DNA of 16,601 nt from Pseudomonadota bacterium (GTDB taxonomy: Bacteria > Pseudomonadota > Alphaproteobacteria > Rhizobiales > Xanthobacteraceae): the NCBI GenBank assembly GCA_023386635.1, contig JAEWJH010000113.1:1-16601 (forward strand), written 5' to 3'. Positions 1 to 6,605 of this stretch are shown here, piece after piece. The position numbers were made by a program, and so were the translations under genes. The notes under the pieces are model-generated. The model was given only the letters and a program-made list of their open reading frames with translations. It had not been told where the DNA came from and did not search any database. Within the stretch, counting starts at the first letter, position 1. Each line of letters starts with the position of its first letter.

Positions 1-330
1 GGCAAGCGCTTCGCGCTGTTGCACGAACTGCGCGACGAGGCGGAATGGGACCTGCCGAATCTGCTCGGCAAGCTGACGCCGGTCGATCTCGTTCTGGTGG
101 AAGGCTTCAAGCGCGATCCGTTCCCGAAGATCGAGATCCACCGTGTCGCCAATGGCAAGCCGTTGTTGCAGCCGGACGACCCGCACATCATCGCCATCGC
201 TTCGGATATCGCATTGCCGGACGCGCCGGTGCCGGTGGTGAATCTCGACGACATTGCCGCCATCGCCGATCTGCTGCTCGCGCGCGCGATTCCCGTCCCG
301 GCGGCGGTGGCGCGGATGCAGGGCGCCTGA
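1..330 (+). CDS. mobB: Molybdopterin-guanine dinucleotide biosynthesis protein B, C-terminal part (5' end outside the window)
   Basis: The reading frame is open from base 1, so the gene starts upstream; about 109 C-terminal residues are present. MobB is a small P-loop GTP-binding protein that assists MobA in attaching GMP to molybdenum cofactor in the cytoplasm. The visible part carries the family's conserved block LVLVEGFKRDPFPKIEIHR, with the acidic VEGFK motif, followed by the usual ASD (here IASDIALPD) segment and a short Asp/Ile-rich tail. The N-terminal Walker A loop would lie off-window. The TGA stop at 328-330 abuts the ATG of moeA at 331 with no gap, so the two are almost certainly cotranscribed and translationally linked. 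The match to the MobB C-terminus is clear; only the N-terminus cannot be checked. Confidence 0.9.
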   Translation, partial: GKRFALLHELRDEAEWDLPNLLGKLTPVDLVLVEGFKRDPFPKIEIHRVANGKPLLQPDDPHIIAIASDIALPDAPVPVVNLDDIAAIADLLLARAIPVPAAVARMQGA

Positions 331-1602
331 ATGGCGCAACTGACCGACGACTGCTTCGCGTTTTCCGGGCCGCTGATGCCGCTCGACGAGGCGGAGCGGC
401 TGATCCGCGAACGGGTCACGGCGGTGCCGGAAACGGAGACCGTGCCGCTGGGCGAAGCGCGCGATCGCGTCATCGCGGCCGATGTGCAAGCGCCGGTGTC
501 GCTGCCGCCGTTCGATAATTCGGCGGTGGACGGCTATGCGGTGCGCCATGCCGATCTGGCGCCCGATGCCGAGACCACGCTCACCGTGACCGAGCGCGTG
601 CTCGCCGGTCACGGCAGCGCCGTTGCGCTCGCGCCTCGTGCGGCGGTGCGCATCTTCACCGGCGCGCCGATGCCGGCCGGTGCCGATACCGTGTTCATGC
701 AGGAAGACGTGCGCGTCGAAGGCGCGCACGTTGTCGTGCCACCGGGCCTCAAGCGCGGCGCCAACCGGCGATTTGCCGGGGAGGATATCGCTGCGGGAGC
801 GGTGGCGTTGCCGGCCGGCACGCGGCTCGGCGCGCAGCACATCGCGCTTGCGGCGGCCGTCGGCCTGACGACGCTCCCGGTGCGGCGGCGGTTGCGGGTG
901 GCGATCTTCTCGACCGGCGACGAGGTGGTCGAGCCGGGCGCCGCGCGCGGCCCGTCGGCGATCTTCGATGCCAACCGCTATCTGCTGCGCGAGATGCTGG
1001 CGCATTTCGGCTGCACCGTCAGCGATCTCGGTATTCTGCGCGATGATCCGAAAGCGCTCGCCGCGGCGCTGCGCGCGGCGGCCGCACGGCACGATCTGGT
1101 GCTCACCTCGGGCGGCGTTTCGACCGGCGAGGCCGATCACATGCGCGATGCGCTCGACGGCGTCGGCGCGCTGACGTTCTGGCGGCTCGGCATCAAGCCG
1201 GGGCGCCCCGTGGCGATGGGTGTGATCAAGGCTGCCGACGCGCAGCAGGCGGCGTTCGTCGGATTGCCGGGCAATCCGGTGGCGGCGTTCGTCACCTTCG
1301 CGCGCGTGGTGCGGCCGCTGCTGCTGCAGCTTGCGGGCGCGCTGATCGCGCCGCCGGAGCCGATGCCGGTTCTCGCCGCCTTCGCCTACCGCAAGAAGAA
1401 GGGCCGCCGCGAATATGTGCGGGTGTCGCTGCGCCGCCGCGCCGATGGCGATCACGATGCCATCAAGCATCCGCAGGACGGTGCCGGCATCATCACCTCG
1501 CTGACGCAGACGGACGGTCTTCTGGAATTGCCGGACGACATGACCGAGCTGAAGCCGGGCATGCGCGTCGGCTTCCTGTCTTACGCGGCGCTGCTTGGTT
1601 AG
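331..1602 (+). CDS. moeA: Molybdopterin molybdenumtransferase MoeA
   Basis: At 423 residues this is close to the usual MoeA length of about 400-420. MoeA inserts molybdate (or tungstate) into adenylylated molybdopterin, releasing AMP, in the cytosol. Family hallmarks appear in order: FDNSAVDGYAVR with Asp67; TGAPMPAGADTV (about 110-121); the STGDE motif (about 194-198); LTSGGVSTGEADH (258-270), which holds the conserved active-site acidic residues; and GLPGNPVAAF (about 310-319). The C-terminal domain IV contains the basic RKKKGRREYVR stretch typical of the family. The ATG directly follows the mobB stop, which supports this start although no strong Shine-Dalgarno is visible. There is no gephyrin-like fusion. 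The gene ends convergently toward mobA, with a repeat-bearing spacer between them. Confidence 0.97.
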   Translation: MAQLTDDCFAFSGPLMPLDEAERLIRERVTAVPETETVPLGEARDRVIAADVQAPVSLPPFDNSAVDGYAVRHADLAPDAETTLTVTERVLAGHGSAVALAPRAAVRIFTGAPMPAGADTVFMQEDVRVEGAHVVVPPGLKRGANRRFAGEDIAAGAVALPAGTRLGAQHIALAAAVGLTTLPVRRRLRVAIFSTGDEVVEPGAARGPSAIFDANRYLLREMLAHFGCTVSDLGILRDDPKALAAALRAAAARHDLVLTSGGVSTGEADHMRDALDGVGALTFWRLGIKPGRPVAMGVIKAADAQQAAFVGLPGNPVAAFVTFARVVRPLLLQLAGALIAPPEPMPVLAAFAYRKKKGRREYVRVSLRRRADGDHDAIKHPQDGAGIITSLTQTDGLLELPDDMTELKPGMRVGFLSYAALLG

Positions 1603-1639
1603 GGCATATTTTCTTCTTCAGATTGAAGCACACTCTCTC

Positions 1640-1775
1640 CGCTCATTCCCGCGAAAGCGGGAATCCACTCGTCAAGATTAAGCGTGGGCCCCCGCCACAG
1701 GCGTTCGGAAGAACGCCGTTCTCGGACGGCTATGCGCGGGGACGAACGGAGGGAAAAAGCTGGTTCAACTTGAAC
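1640..1775. repeat. Composite intergenic palindromic repeat
   Basis: The 193-bp spacer between the convergent moeA and mobA genes holds three inverted repeats in a row. The first has arms ATTCCCGC/GCGGGAAT at 1645-1652 and 1657-1664 around GAAA. The second has arms GGCGTTC/GAACGCC at 1700-1706 and 1711-1717 around GGAA. The third has arms GTTCAA/TTGAAC at 1763-1768 and 1770-1775 around a single C. The first palindrome reads on the - strand as WIPAFAGM in one frame, a recurrent spurious peptide from dispersed intergenic repeats of proteobacterial genomes. The stem-loops could also act as a two-way transcription end, but none is followed by a T-run. Membership in a repeat family is recalled from experience, not searched. 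Confidence 0.7.
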
Positions 1776-1795
1776 AGATCGTATTCTAGATCCGG

Positions 1796-2425
1796 TCACG
1801 CATCCGGATATTGCGCGGCGAGCGCGTTGGCGCGCGCGGCGTCTTCGGGGGTGTTGACGTTGAAGAACGGATCGACCGGCTTGTCCGGCCAGTCGGCGAT
1901 GGCGATGCCGTGCCGCGCGGTCCACACCTCGATCTTGCGCAGGTCCTCATCCAGCAGCGCGCGGCGCAGGTCGTCGCGCAAGGTCACCGGCCAGAGCCCG
2001 ACGACGGGATGCCGCCAGGCGCCCGAGCGCGCGCAGGCGAGCGGCAGGTCGTCGCTGATGCGCGCGGAGTGCAGTCGTGCCACGAGGTCGCGCGGCAGAA
2101 ACGGGCAATCGCCGGGCACGCTCGCGATATACGTGATGTCCGGCTTGTTCGCGGCGGCCCAGTCGAGGCCGGCCAGCACGCCGGCAAGCGGGCCGGCGAA
2201 GCCCGGCACGGTGTCGGCGATCACCGGCAGGCCGGTGGCGGCAAAGCGCGCCGGATCGCCATTGGCGTTAATGATGATGCCGGCGGTCTGCAGCCGCAGG
2301 CGCTCCAGCACCCGGTCGAGGATCGACGTGCCGCCGATCGTAATCATCGCCTTGTCGCCGCCGCCCATGCGGCGCGCGAGGCCGCCGGCGAGCACGAGGC
2401 CGAGCGTTCCTGCCGCTTCGGTCAT
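1796..2425 (-). CDS. mobA: Molybdenum cofactor guanylyltransferase MobA
   Basis: This 209-residue cytoplasmic enzyme joins GMP from GTP to Mo-molybdopterin, giving the bis-MGD cofactor used by DMSO-reductase-family enzymes such as formate dehydrogenase. Near the N-terminus is the nucleotidyltransferase signature LVLAGGLARRMGGGDKA (about residues 10-26), where the LAGG...RMGG.DK pattern binds GTP. Further on are VPGDCPFLPRDLV, whose Asp is the expected metal ligand, and the C-terminal FNVNTPEDAARA motif typical of MobA. The ATG has an AAGG-type Shine-Dalgarno a few bases upstream. The gene is last in a - strand series, 27 bp after fdhD, so it is probably expressed with it. Length and motifs are normal. 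Confidence 0.96.
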   Translation of the reverse strand: MTEAAGTLGLVLAGGLARRMGGGDKAMITIGGTSILDRVLERLRLQTAGIIINANGDPARFAATGLPVIADTVPGFAGPLAGVLAGLDWAAANKPDITYIASVPGDCPFLPRDLVARLHSARISDDLPLACARSGAWRHPVVGLWPVTLRDDLRRALLDEDLRKIEVWTARHGIAIADWPDKPVDPFFNVNTPEDAARANALAAQYPDA

Positions 2426-2452
2426 TGCACCTTTCCGCAGACAGCGGTCATT

Positions 2453-3352
2453 TCAGTCCCCATGCGCCGCCGCTTTGCGCCGGTGCTTGCTGCTTTCTTC
2501 TTCGACATAGTCCAGATCCTGGTCGAACACGATCCGCTCCTCGCCGGCAAGAGCGACGAAGCGCTTGCCGCGCATTCGGCCGATCAGCGTGAGATTGGCC
2601 TTGCGCGCCAGCTCGACGCCCCAGGCGGTGAAGCCGGAGCGCGACACCAGGATCGGAATGCCCATGCGCACGGTCTTGAGCACCATCTCGGACGTCAGCC
2701 GGCCGGTCGTGTAGAAAATCTTGTCGTGCGCGGCGACATTCTCGCGGAACATCCAGCCGGCAATCTTGTCGACCGCGTTGTGGCGGCCGACGTCTTCCAT
2801 GTAGACGAGCGGCCGGTCTTCCTGCGCCAGCACACAGCCATGGATCGCGCCCGCCTCGAGATAGAGCGAGGGCGTGGTGTTGATGATGTGCGCCAGCCGG
2901 TAGAGCCAGGAGGTCTTCAGCGGCGACGCCGGCAATGAGACCGTGTCGAGCGACTGCATCAGGTCGCCGAACACGGTGCCCTGCGCGCAGCCGGAGGTTT
3001 GTACCTTCTTTCTCAGCTTCTTCTCGTAGTTGGTCTTGCGCTCGGTCCGCACCACCACGACGGCGAGATCCTCGTCGTAGTCGACGCCGGTGACGACGTC
3101 GTCCGGCAGCAGCATGTGCTGGTTGAGCAGATAGCCGATCGCCAGATAATCGGGGTAATCCCCGATCGTCATCGCCGTGACGATCTCCTGGCTGTTGAGA
3201 TAGATCGTCAGCGGCCGCTCGACCGTGACGGAGGTTTCGATCGGCGCGCCGGTCTGGTCGATGCCGGTGACGCGCTCGGTCAGCCGCCGGTCATGCGGGT
3301 CGGGCCGGATGATGTAGCTGTCGGCCGGGCTGGTGATTTTCGGGTCGATCAT
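2453..3352 (-). CDS. fdhD: Formate dehydrogenase accessory sulfurtransferase FdhD
   Basis: FdhD passes sulfur from the cysteine desulfurase to the Mo/W-bis-MGD cofactor before it enters formate dehydrogenase. The start at 3352 (MIDPKITSP, 299 residues) is chosen because AGAGG lies 7 bases upstream; a longer in-frame opening to 3619 would run into the upstream gene and reads as unrelated Arg-rich sequence. Family landmarks are ERPLTIYLN (about 45-53), GYLLNQ (73-78), TSGCAQG with Cys122, GAIHGC, MEDVGRHNAVDKIAG (cofactor-binding loop), TTGRLTSEMV and ILVSRSG. The sulfur-carrying Cys is present, but the second Cys of the CxxC loop of E. coli FdhD is absent here (C-A-Q-G). Some relatives share that form, so loss of function is not implied. 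It lies 19 bp after the secreted-protein gene and 27 bp before mobA. Confidence 0.96.
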   Translation of the reverse strand: MIDPKITSPADSYIIRPDPHDRRLTERVTGIDQTGAPIETSVTVERPLTIYLNSQEIVTAMTIGDYPDYLAIGYLLNQHMLLPDDVVTGVDYDEDLAVVVVRTERKTNYEKKLRKKVQTSGCAQGTVFGDLMQSLDTVSLPASPLKTSWLYRLAHIINTTPSLYLEAGAIHGCVLAQEDRPLVYMEDVGRHNAVDKIAGWMFRENVAAHDKIFYTTGRLTSEMVLKTVRMGIPILVSRSGFTAWGVELARKANLTLIGRMRGKRFVALAGEERIVFDQDLDYVEEESSKHRRKAAAHGD

Positions 3353-3371
3353 GCGCCGACCTCTAACACGT

Positions 3372-3926
3372 TCATTCCGCCGGGGCGACCGCGATGGCCA
3401 TGCTCGGCATTTCGACGCCGCCAAATTGCAGCACCAGCGGCGCGGCGGTGAGTTCGACGCGGATCGCGCGTCGCACCGCCGGACAGTCGCGGCGCATATG
3501 GCTCGCCTTCTTCTTGAGATAGTGGCCGTTCTGAATGATGTCCACCAGCCCGTCCTCGGACAAGGTGATCTGATAAAGCCCGGCTCGCGGCAGCGCGCCG
3601 AAACTGATCGAGCCGCCATAGCCGTTGTCGTTGCGGGATTTCCGTTCGAGCGGCATCACCAGCGTCGCGTCGTTGTCGGCGTCGAGATCGAGGGTGAACG
3701 CATTGTCCGGCGGCGTGTCCCGCTTGGCGCCGGATGCATAGACGGGGAGATTACCGCCGCCGAACCATTGCAACTCGCGCGCCAGCGACCAGCCGAATTT
3801 GCCGCAGCCGCCTTTCGGCTGGTTGTAGTCATAGACCGGCTTGCGCGAACGCGCGTCGGCGGACGGCCCGGTGGCCGTGAGCGCAAGGCCGCTCAAAAGA
3901 ACAATGAAACAGCGTCGTGCCGGCAT
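3372..3926 (-). CDS. Hypothetical secreted protein upstream of fdhD
   Basis: I do not recognise a named family for this 184-residue protein. It begins with a likely Sec signal peptide: MPARR, a hydrophobic stretch of about 13 residues, then ATGPSADA with a probable AxA-like cleavage near residue 25. The mature part starts with a basic, Tyr-rich segment (RKPVYDYNQ), has a GGCGKFGW block, a short-chain-like DLDADNDATLVMPLE segment, and a region (LPRAGLYQITLSEDGLVDII) that looks like beta strands of a small sandwich domain. Two Cys residues (in GGCGK and RRDCPAV) could form a periplasmic disulfide. An AGGG lies 8 bases before the ATG. It sits 19 bp before fdhD on the same strand, so it is probably cotranscribed. 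A role linked to a periplasmic formate dehydrogenase or oxyanion handling is inference from position only. Confidence 0.75.
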   Translation of the reverse strand: MPARRCFIVLLSGLALTATGPSADARSRKPVYDYNQPKGGCGKFGWSLARELQWFGGGNLPVYASGAKRDTPPDNAFTLDLDADNDATLVMPLERKSRNDNGYGGSISFGALPRAGLYQITLSEDGLVDIIQNGHYLKKKASHMRRDCPAVRRAIRVELTAAPLVLQFGGVEMPSMAIAVAPAE

Positions 3927-4140
3927 GGCGCGACCCTAATCCGGAACTGGTCCTGCCGGAAGTCGACTTCGCGGTTCGCGGCGGTCGCGCTCTGTTTTAA
4001 CGTAAACGGCCATGAGCCGCTCTCGCGCTCGGTTCGGACAGGTCGCGCGGGGATCGGCCGCCCTGGGTCGCGATTTCTACGCAGCCGCCCGGCCGGTGCG
4101 GGCAGCCCGGCCCGGCGAATCCGAACCACGCAAGGATTGT

Positions 4141-4158
4141 CTGTCCGGTTTCGGACAG
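4141..4158. repeat. Small inverted repeat, second hairpin downstream of tupA
   Basis: Perfect 7-bp arms CTGTCCG (4141-4147) and CGGACAG (4152-4158) surround a GTTT loop. The CGGACAG half recurs at 4036-4042 within the direct repeat TTCGGACAGG. It may be part of a bipartite terminator with the larger hairpin at 4171-4208, or an operator. Sequence alone does not decide between these. Confidence 0.5.
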
Positions 4159-4170
4159 GATAGGGCGACG

Positions 4171-4208
4171 GATCGCCGGTGCGGATGTTTCGATCCGCAC
4201 CGGCGATC
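4171..4208 (-). terminator. Strong hairpin just after tupA, probable transcript end or mRNA-stabilising stem
   Basis: A perfect 16-bp inverted repeat, with arms GATCGCCGGTGCGGAT at 4171-4186 and its complement at 4193-4208, encloses a 6-base loop. It lies 7 bases beyond the tupA stop in the direction of transcription. There is no run of T residues after it on the - strand, so it is not a classic intrinsic terminator. A Rho-assisted end, or a stem protecting the transporter mRNA from 3' decay, are alternatives. Confidence 0.6.
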
Positions 4209-4215
4209 GAATAGC

Positions 4216-5085
4216 TCAGGCGCTCGGGTCGGTGGCGTTCGGATAGAACAATTGCTCGCCGTTGATCTTGTAGTCGGCGATCGCTTTCTGTCCTTCGGGC
4301 GAAATCAGCCAGTCGATGAACTGCTGGCCGAGGTCCTTCTTCACCGTGGCGTGCTTCGCCGGATTGACCAGCATCACGCCGTATTGGTTGAACAGCCGCT
4401 TGTCGCCCTCGACGACGATGCCGAGATCGCCGCGGTTCTTGAACGACAGCCAGGTGCCGCGATCCGACAGCACGTAAGCGTTGGAGGCCGAGGCGGTGTT
4501 GAGCGCGGCGCCCATGCCCTGGCCGATGTCGCGATACCACGGGCCGAGCTGCTTGCTCTCTTTCTCCTTGGCGATGTCGATGCCCGCCACTTTCCAGAGG
4601 TTGAGTTCGGCGACGTGCGTGCCGGAGCGGTCGCCGCGCGAAATGAACGGAGCGGCCTTGTCCCTGATGGTGGCCAGCGCCTTGACGATATCCTTGCCGC
4701 CCTTGATGCCGGCCGGATCGCTGTTCGGGCCGATCAGCACGAAGTCGTTGTACATCACCGGGTAGCGCTTCACGCCGAAACCTTCATTGAGGAATTTCTG
4801 CTCGGCGGATTTGGCGTGCACGAACACCACGTCGGCGTCGCCGCGCCGCGCGGTGTCGAGCGCCTGGCCGGTGCCTTGCGCCACGACTTGCACGTCGATG
4901 CCGGTCTTCTGCTTGAACAGCGGCAGGAGATGGCCGAACAGGCCGGAATCCTGCGTCGATGTCGTCGAGGCGACGACAATCGACTTGTCCTGTGCCTGCG
5001 CGGGAGCGAGTGAAAGCGGCGCGAGCGCGGCCAGTCCGGCGAGCGCAAACGGGAGACGAAGCAAGAGGCGGCGTGGGAGCAGCAT
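4216..5085 (-). CDS. tupA: Tungstate/molybdate ABC transporter substrate-binding protein (TupA-type)
   Basis: This 289-residue periplasmic binding protein begins with a basic start (MLLPRR), a long hydrophobic core and a cleavage site after AQA near residue 31. The mature N-terminus has VVASTTSTQDSGL (about 37-49). The STTS motif at this place is the anion-binding signature of the TupA group and differs from ModA. Further ligand-loop features are GTGQALDTARRGDADVV (71-87) and SRGDRSGTH (149-157), where the Arg residues are expected to neutralise the oxyanion. A C-terminal DWLISPEGQKAI helix closes the PBP fold. A GGAGG Shine-Dalgarno at 5093-5097, 7 bases upstream, fixes the ATG. It follows tupC by 15 bp. 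Tungstate is favoured over molybdate by the motif, but selectivity cannot be read from sequence with certainty. Confidence 0.92.
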   Translation of the reverse strand: MLLPRRLLLRLPFALAGLAALAPLSLAPAQAQDKSIVVASTTSTQDSGLFGHLLPLFKQKTGIDVQVVAQGTGQALDTARRGDADVVFVHAKSAEQKFLNEGFGVKRYPVMYNDFVLIGPNSDPAGIKGGKDIVKALATIRDKAAPFISRGDRSGTHVAELNLWKVAGIDIAKEKESKQLGPWYRDIGQGMGAALNTASASNAYVLSDRGTWLSFKNRGDLGIVVEGDKRLFNQYGVMLVNPAKHATVKKDLGQQFIDWLISPEGQKAIADYKINGEQLFYPNATDPSA

Positions 5086-5092
5086 CGAAAAT

Positions 5093-5097
5093 CCTCC
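5093..5097 (-). promoter_or_regulatory. Shine-Dalgarno site of tupA
   Basis: GGAGG on the - strand lies 7 bases before the tupA ATG. It is the strongest ribosome-binding site seen in the transporter operon, consistent with a binding protein made in excess over the membrane subunits. Confidence 0.8.
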
Positions 5098-5100
5098 GGA

Positions 5101-5829
5101 TTAGATCAGCAGGTCACCGGCGATGAATGTCCTGGCCTCGCCGGTTTGGGGTGAATGAAAGAATGTGGCGGTCGCCGCGCGCTCGACCACGCGGCCGCGA
5201 TGCATCAGCACCACGTCGCCGGCGAGCCGTCGCGCCGCGCCGAGATCGTGCGTGGTCATCACCACCTTGATGCCGCGCGCGGCGACGGTGCGGATCAGGT
5301 CTTCGATGCTTTTGGTCGCGGCGGGATCGAGGCTCGCGGTCGGCTCGTCGAGCAGCAGCACCGCGGGATCGCGCGCCAGCGCGCGTGCGAGCGCCAGCCG
5401 CTGCTGTTCGCCGCCGGAGAGGCGGCGTGCCGGCCGTTCCGCCATCGCGGTGAGGCCGACCAGCGCCAGCAGATCGGCGATGCGGGCGTCGTGCTGCGCG
5501 CGCGGGACGGCGGCGGCGCGCAGCGCATAGCGCAGATTGCCGGCGACGCTGCGCCGGAGCATCACCGGGCGCTGGAACACCAGCGCGCGCCTGACCGGTG
5601 CGATGTCGATGCGGCCGCCATAAGTGATGCGGCCGCTGGTTGGCGCGATCAGGCCCATGGCGGCGCGCAGCAGCGTCGTCTTGCCGGAGCCGTTCGGCCC
5701 GATCACGGCGGTCGGCGGGCCGGCCTCGAGCGTCAGCGATACATGATCGAGGATCGTCACGTCGCCGGCGGCGATGCTGACGTCCTCGAACGCGATCGGC
5801 AATTCGCTGTCGGGGCTGCGCATCGTCAC
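5101..5829 (-). CDS. tupC: Tungstate/molybdate ABC transporter ATP-binding protein (TupC-type)
   Basis: This 242-residue cytoplasmic ATPase has every ABC motif in order: Walker A GPNGSGKTT (44-52), Q-loop VFQRP with Gln86, signature LSGGEQQR (137-144), Walker B VLLLDEP with Asp161 and Glu162, D-loop ASLD (165-168) and switch His194 in TTHD. It lacks the C-terminal TOBE/MOP domain found in ModC, which favours the shorter Tup type. The GTG start at 5829 overlaps the tupB stop (GTGA), implying translational coupling; an ATG at 5823, two codons in, is an equally possible start. It powers import through TupB of the oxyanion delivered by TupA. Confidence 0.93.
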   Translation of the reverse strand: MTMRSPDSELPIAFEDVSIAAGDVTILDHVSLTLEAGPPTAVIGPNGSGKTTLLRAAMGLIAPTSGRITYGGRIDIAPVRRALVFQRPVMLRRSVAGNLRYALRAAAVPRAQHDARIADLLALVGLTAMAERPARRLSGGEQQRLALARALARDPAVLLLDEPTASLDPAATKSIEDLIRTVAARGIKVVMTTHDLGAARRLAGDVVLMHRGRVVERAATATFFHSPQTGEARTFIAGDLLI

Positions 5830-6518
5830 CCCGCGATCGCTTCGCCGGTGCGGCGCACGGCCCAGGCCAGCGCATTGATGAAGATGATGATGAAGATGAG
5901 GACTCCCCCAAGCCCGATCGCCAGCGGCAGGTCACCCTTGGAGGTTTCCAGCGCGATGGCGGTCGTCATCGTCCGGGTGAAGCCGTCGATATTGCCGCCG
6001 ACGATGATGATCGCGCCGACTTCCGCCGCCGCGCGGCCGAAGCCGGCGAGCAGGATGGTGACGAGGCTGAAGCGTGCATCGCGGATCAGCGTGAGCACGC
6101 GGCCGAGCGGGCCGATGTTCATGGCCGTGAGTTCGTCGCGGTATTCGCTCCACAGGTCTTCGATGGTCTGGCGGGTGAGGGCGGCGATGATCGGGGTCAC
6201 CAGCAGCACCTGCGCGATAATCATCGCTTGCGGGGTGAACAGCCAGCCCAGGGCGCCGAGTGGTCCGCTACGCGACAGCAGGAGAAAGATGAGGAGTCCC
6301 GCGACCACGGGCGGCAGACCCATCAGCGCGTTGAGCAGCACGATCGCCACCTCCCGCCCGCGGAAGCGGGTCAGGGCGATCAGAGCACCAACCGGAATGC
6401 CGATTACCGCGGCGATCGCCACAGCACTCAGGCTGACCAGCAGCGACAGCCGGACGATGGCGAAAAGGGCCGGATCGCCGGTCAGCACCAGATCGAGCGC
6501 GGTGAGGGGTGTGTTCAT
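5826..6518 (-). CDS. tupB: Tungstate/molybdate ABC transporter permease (TupB-type)
   Basis: This 230-residue inner-membrane protein has about five to six hydrophobic segments (roughly 20-48, 58-82, 92-112, 148-175, 200-222). The cytoplasmic EAA-like coupling loop falls around ELTAMNIGPLGRVLTLIRDAR (about 130-150), and the conserved AAAEVGAIIIVGGNIDGFTRT block follows; an 'EVGA...GGNI' signature is typical of tungstate and molybdate permeases. The protein is the usual short TupB length. It is the first gene of the tupBCA operon, with its ATG at 6518 facing the divergent regulator gene across 87 bp, and its stop overlaps the start of tupC by 4 bases. Confidence 0.93.
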   Translation of the reverse strand: MNTPLTALDLVLTGDPALFAIVRLSLLVSLSAVAIAAVIGIPVGALIALTRFRGREVAIVLLNALMGLPPVVAGLLIFLLLSRSGPLGALGWLFTPQAMIIAQVLLVTPIIAALTRQTIEDLWSEYRDELTAMNIGPLGRVLTLIRDARFSLVTILLAGFGRAAAEVGAIIIVGGNIDGFTRTMTTAIALETSKGDLPLAIGLGGVLIFIIIFINALAWAVRRTGEAIAG

Positions 6519-6605
6519 GCAGTCCCATTGCAGATAGCGTCGTTACTTGTTCAAATGGAACAGAGACGGTCAATTTTCGTATTTTGAGCATATAGGTACA
6601 GTTTA
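6519..6605. promoter_or_regulatory. Divergent promoter/operator region between tupB and the HTH-PBP regulator
   Basis: This is the only control space for the transporter operon and the regulator, and it is markedly A/T-richer than its flanks. It contains an inverted repeat TGTTC-N5-GAACA at 6548-6562, a candidate operator. The sequence near 6588-6596 (CATATAGG) resembles a -10 element directed at the regulator gene but sits very close to its ATG. No classic ModE palindrome is visible. Assigning the inverted repeat to the regulator is inference. Confidence 0.5.

Larger units (their letters stand above)
3927..4215. other. 289-bp spacer between tupA and the secreted-protein gene
   Basis: No convincing gene lies here. 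The tupA-proximal side holds two consecutive hairpins, annotated separately. A 10-base direct repeat (TTCGGACAGG) occurs at 4033-4042 and 4150-4159, the second copy overlapping the smaller hairpin. A promoter for the secreted-protein/fdhD/mobA genes is expected near 3927-4020 on the - strand, but I see no clear -35/-10 pair. It is therefore unclear whether these genes start their own transcript or receive read-through from tupBCA. Confidence 0.5.

Noticed and set aside
1811..2938. Long + strand open frame antisense to mobA and fdhD
   Set aside because: Arg/His/Ala-rich mirror of high-G+C coding sequence; the - strand frames match known families end to end.
3353..3619. N-terminal extension of fdhD by 89 residues
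   Set aside because: It overlaps the 3' half of the secreted-protein gene out of frame and reads as Arg-rich noise; a Shine-Dalgarno sits before the ATG at 3352.
5155..6537. 460-codon + strand open frame antisense to tupC and tupB, and a similar frame at 4012-5013 opposite tupA
   Set aside because: Mirror frames typical of G+C-rich DNA, with Arg/Ser-rich low-complexity products and no domain.
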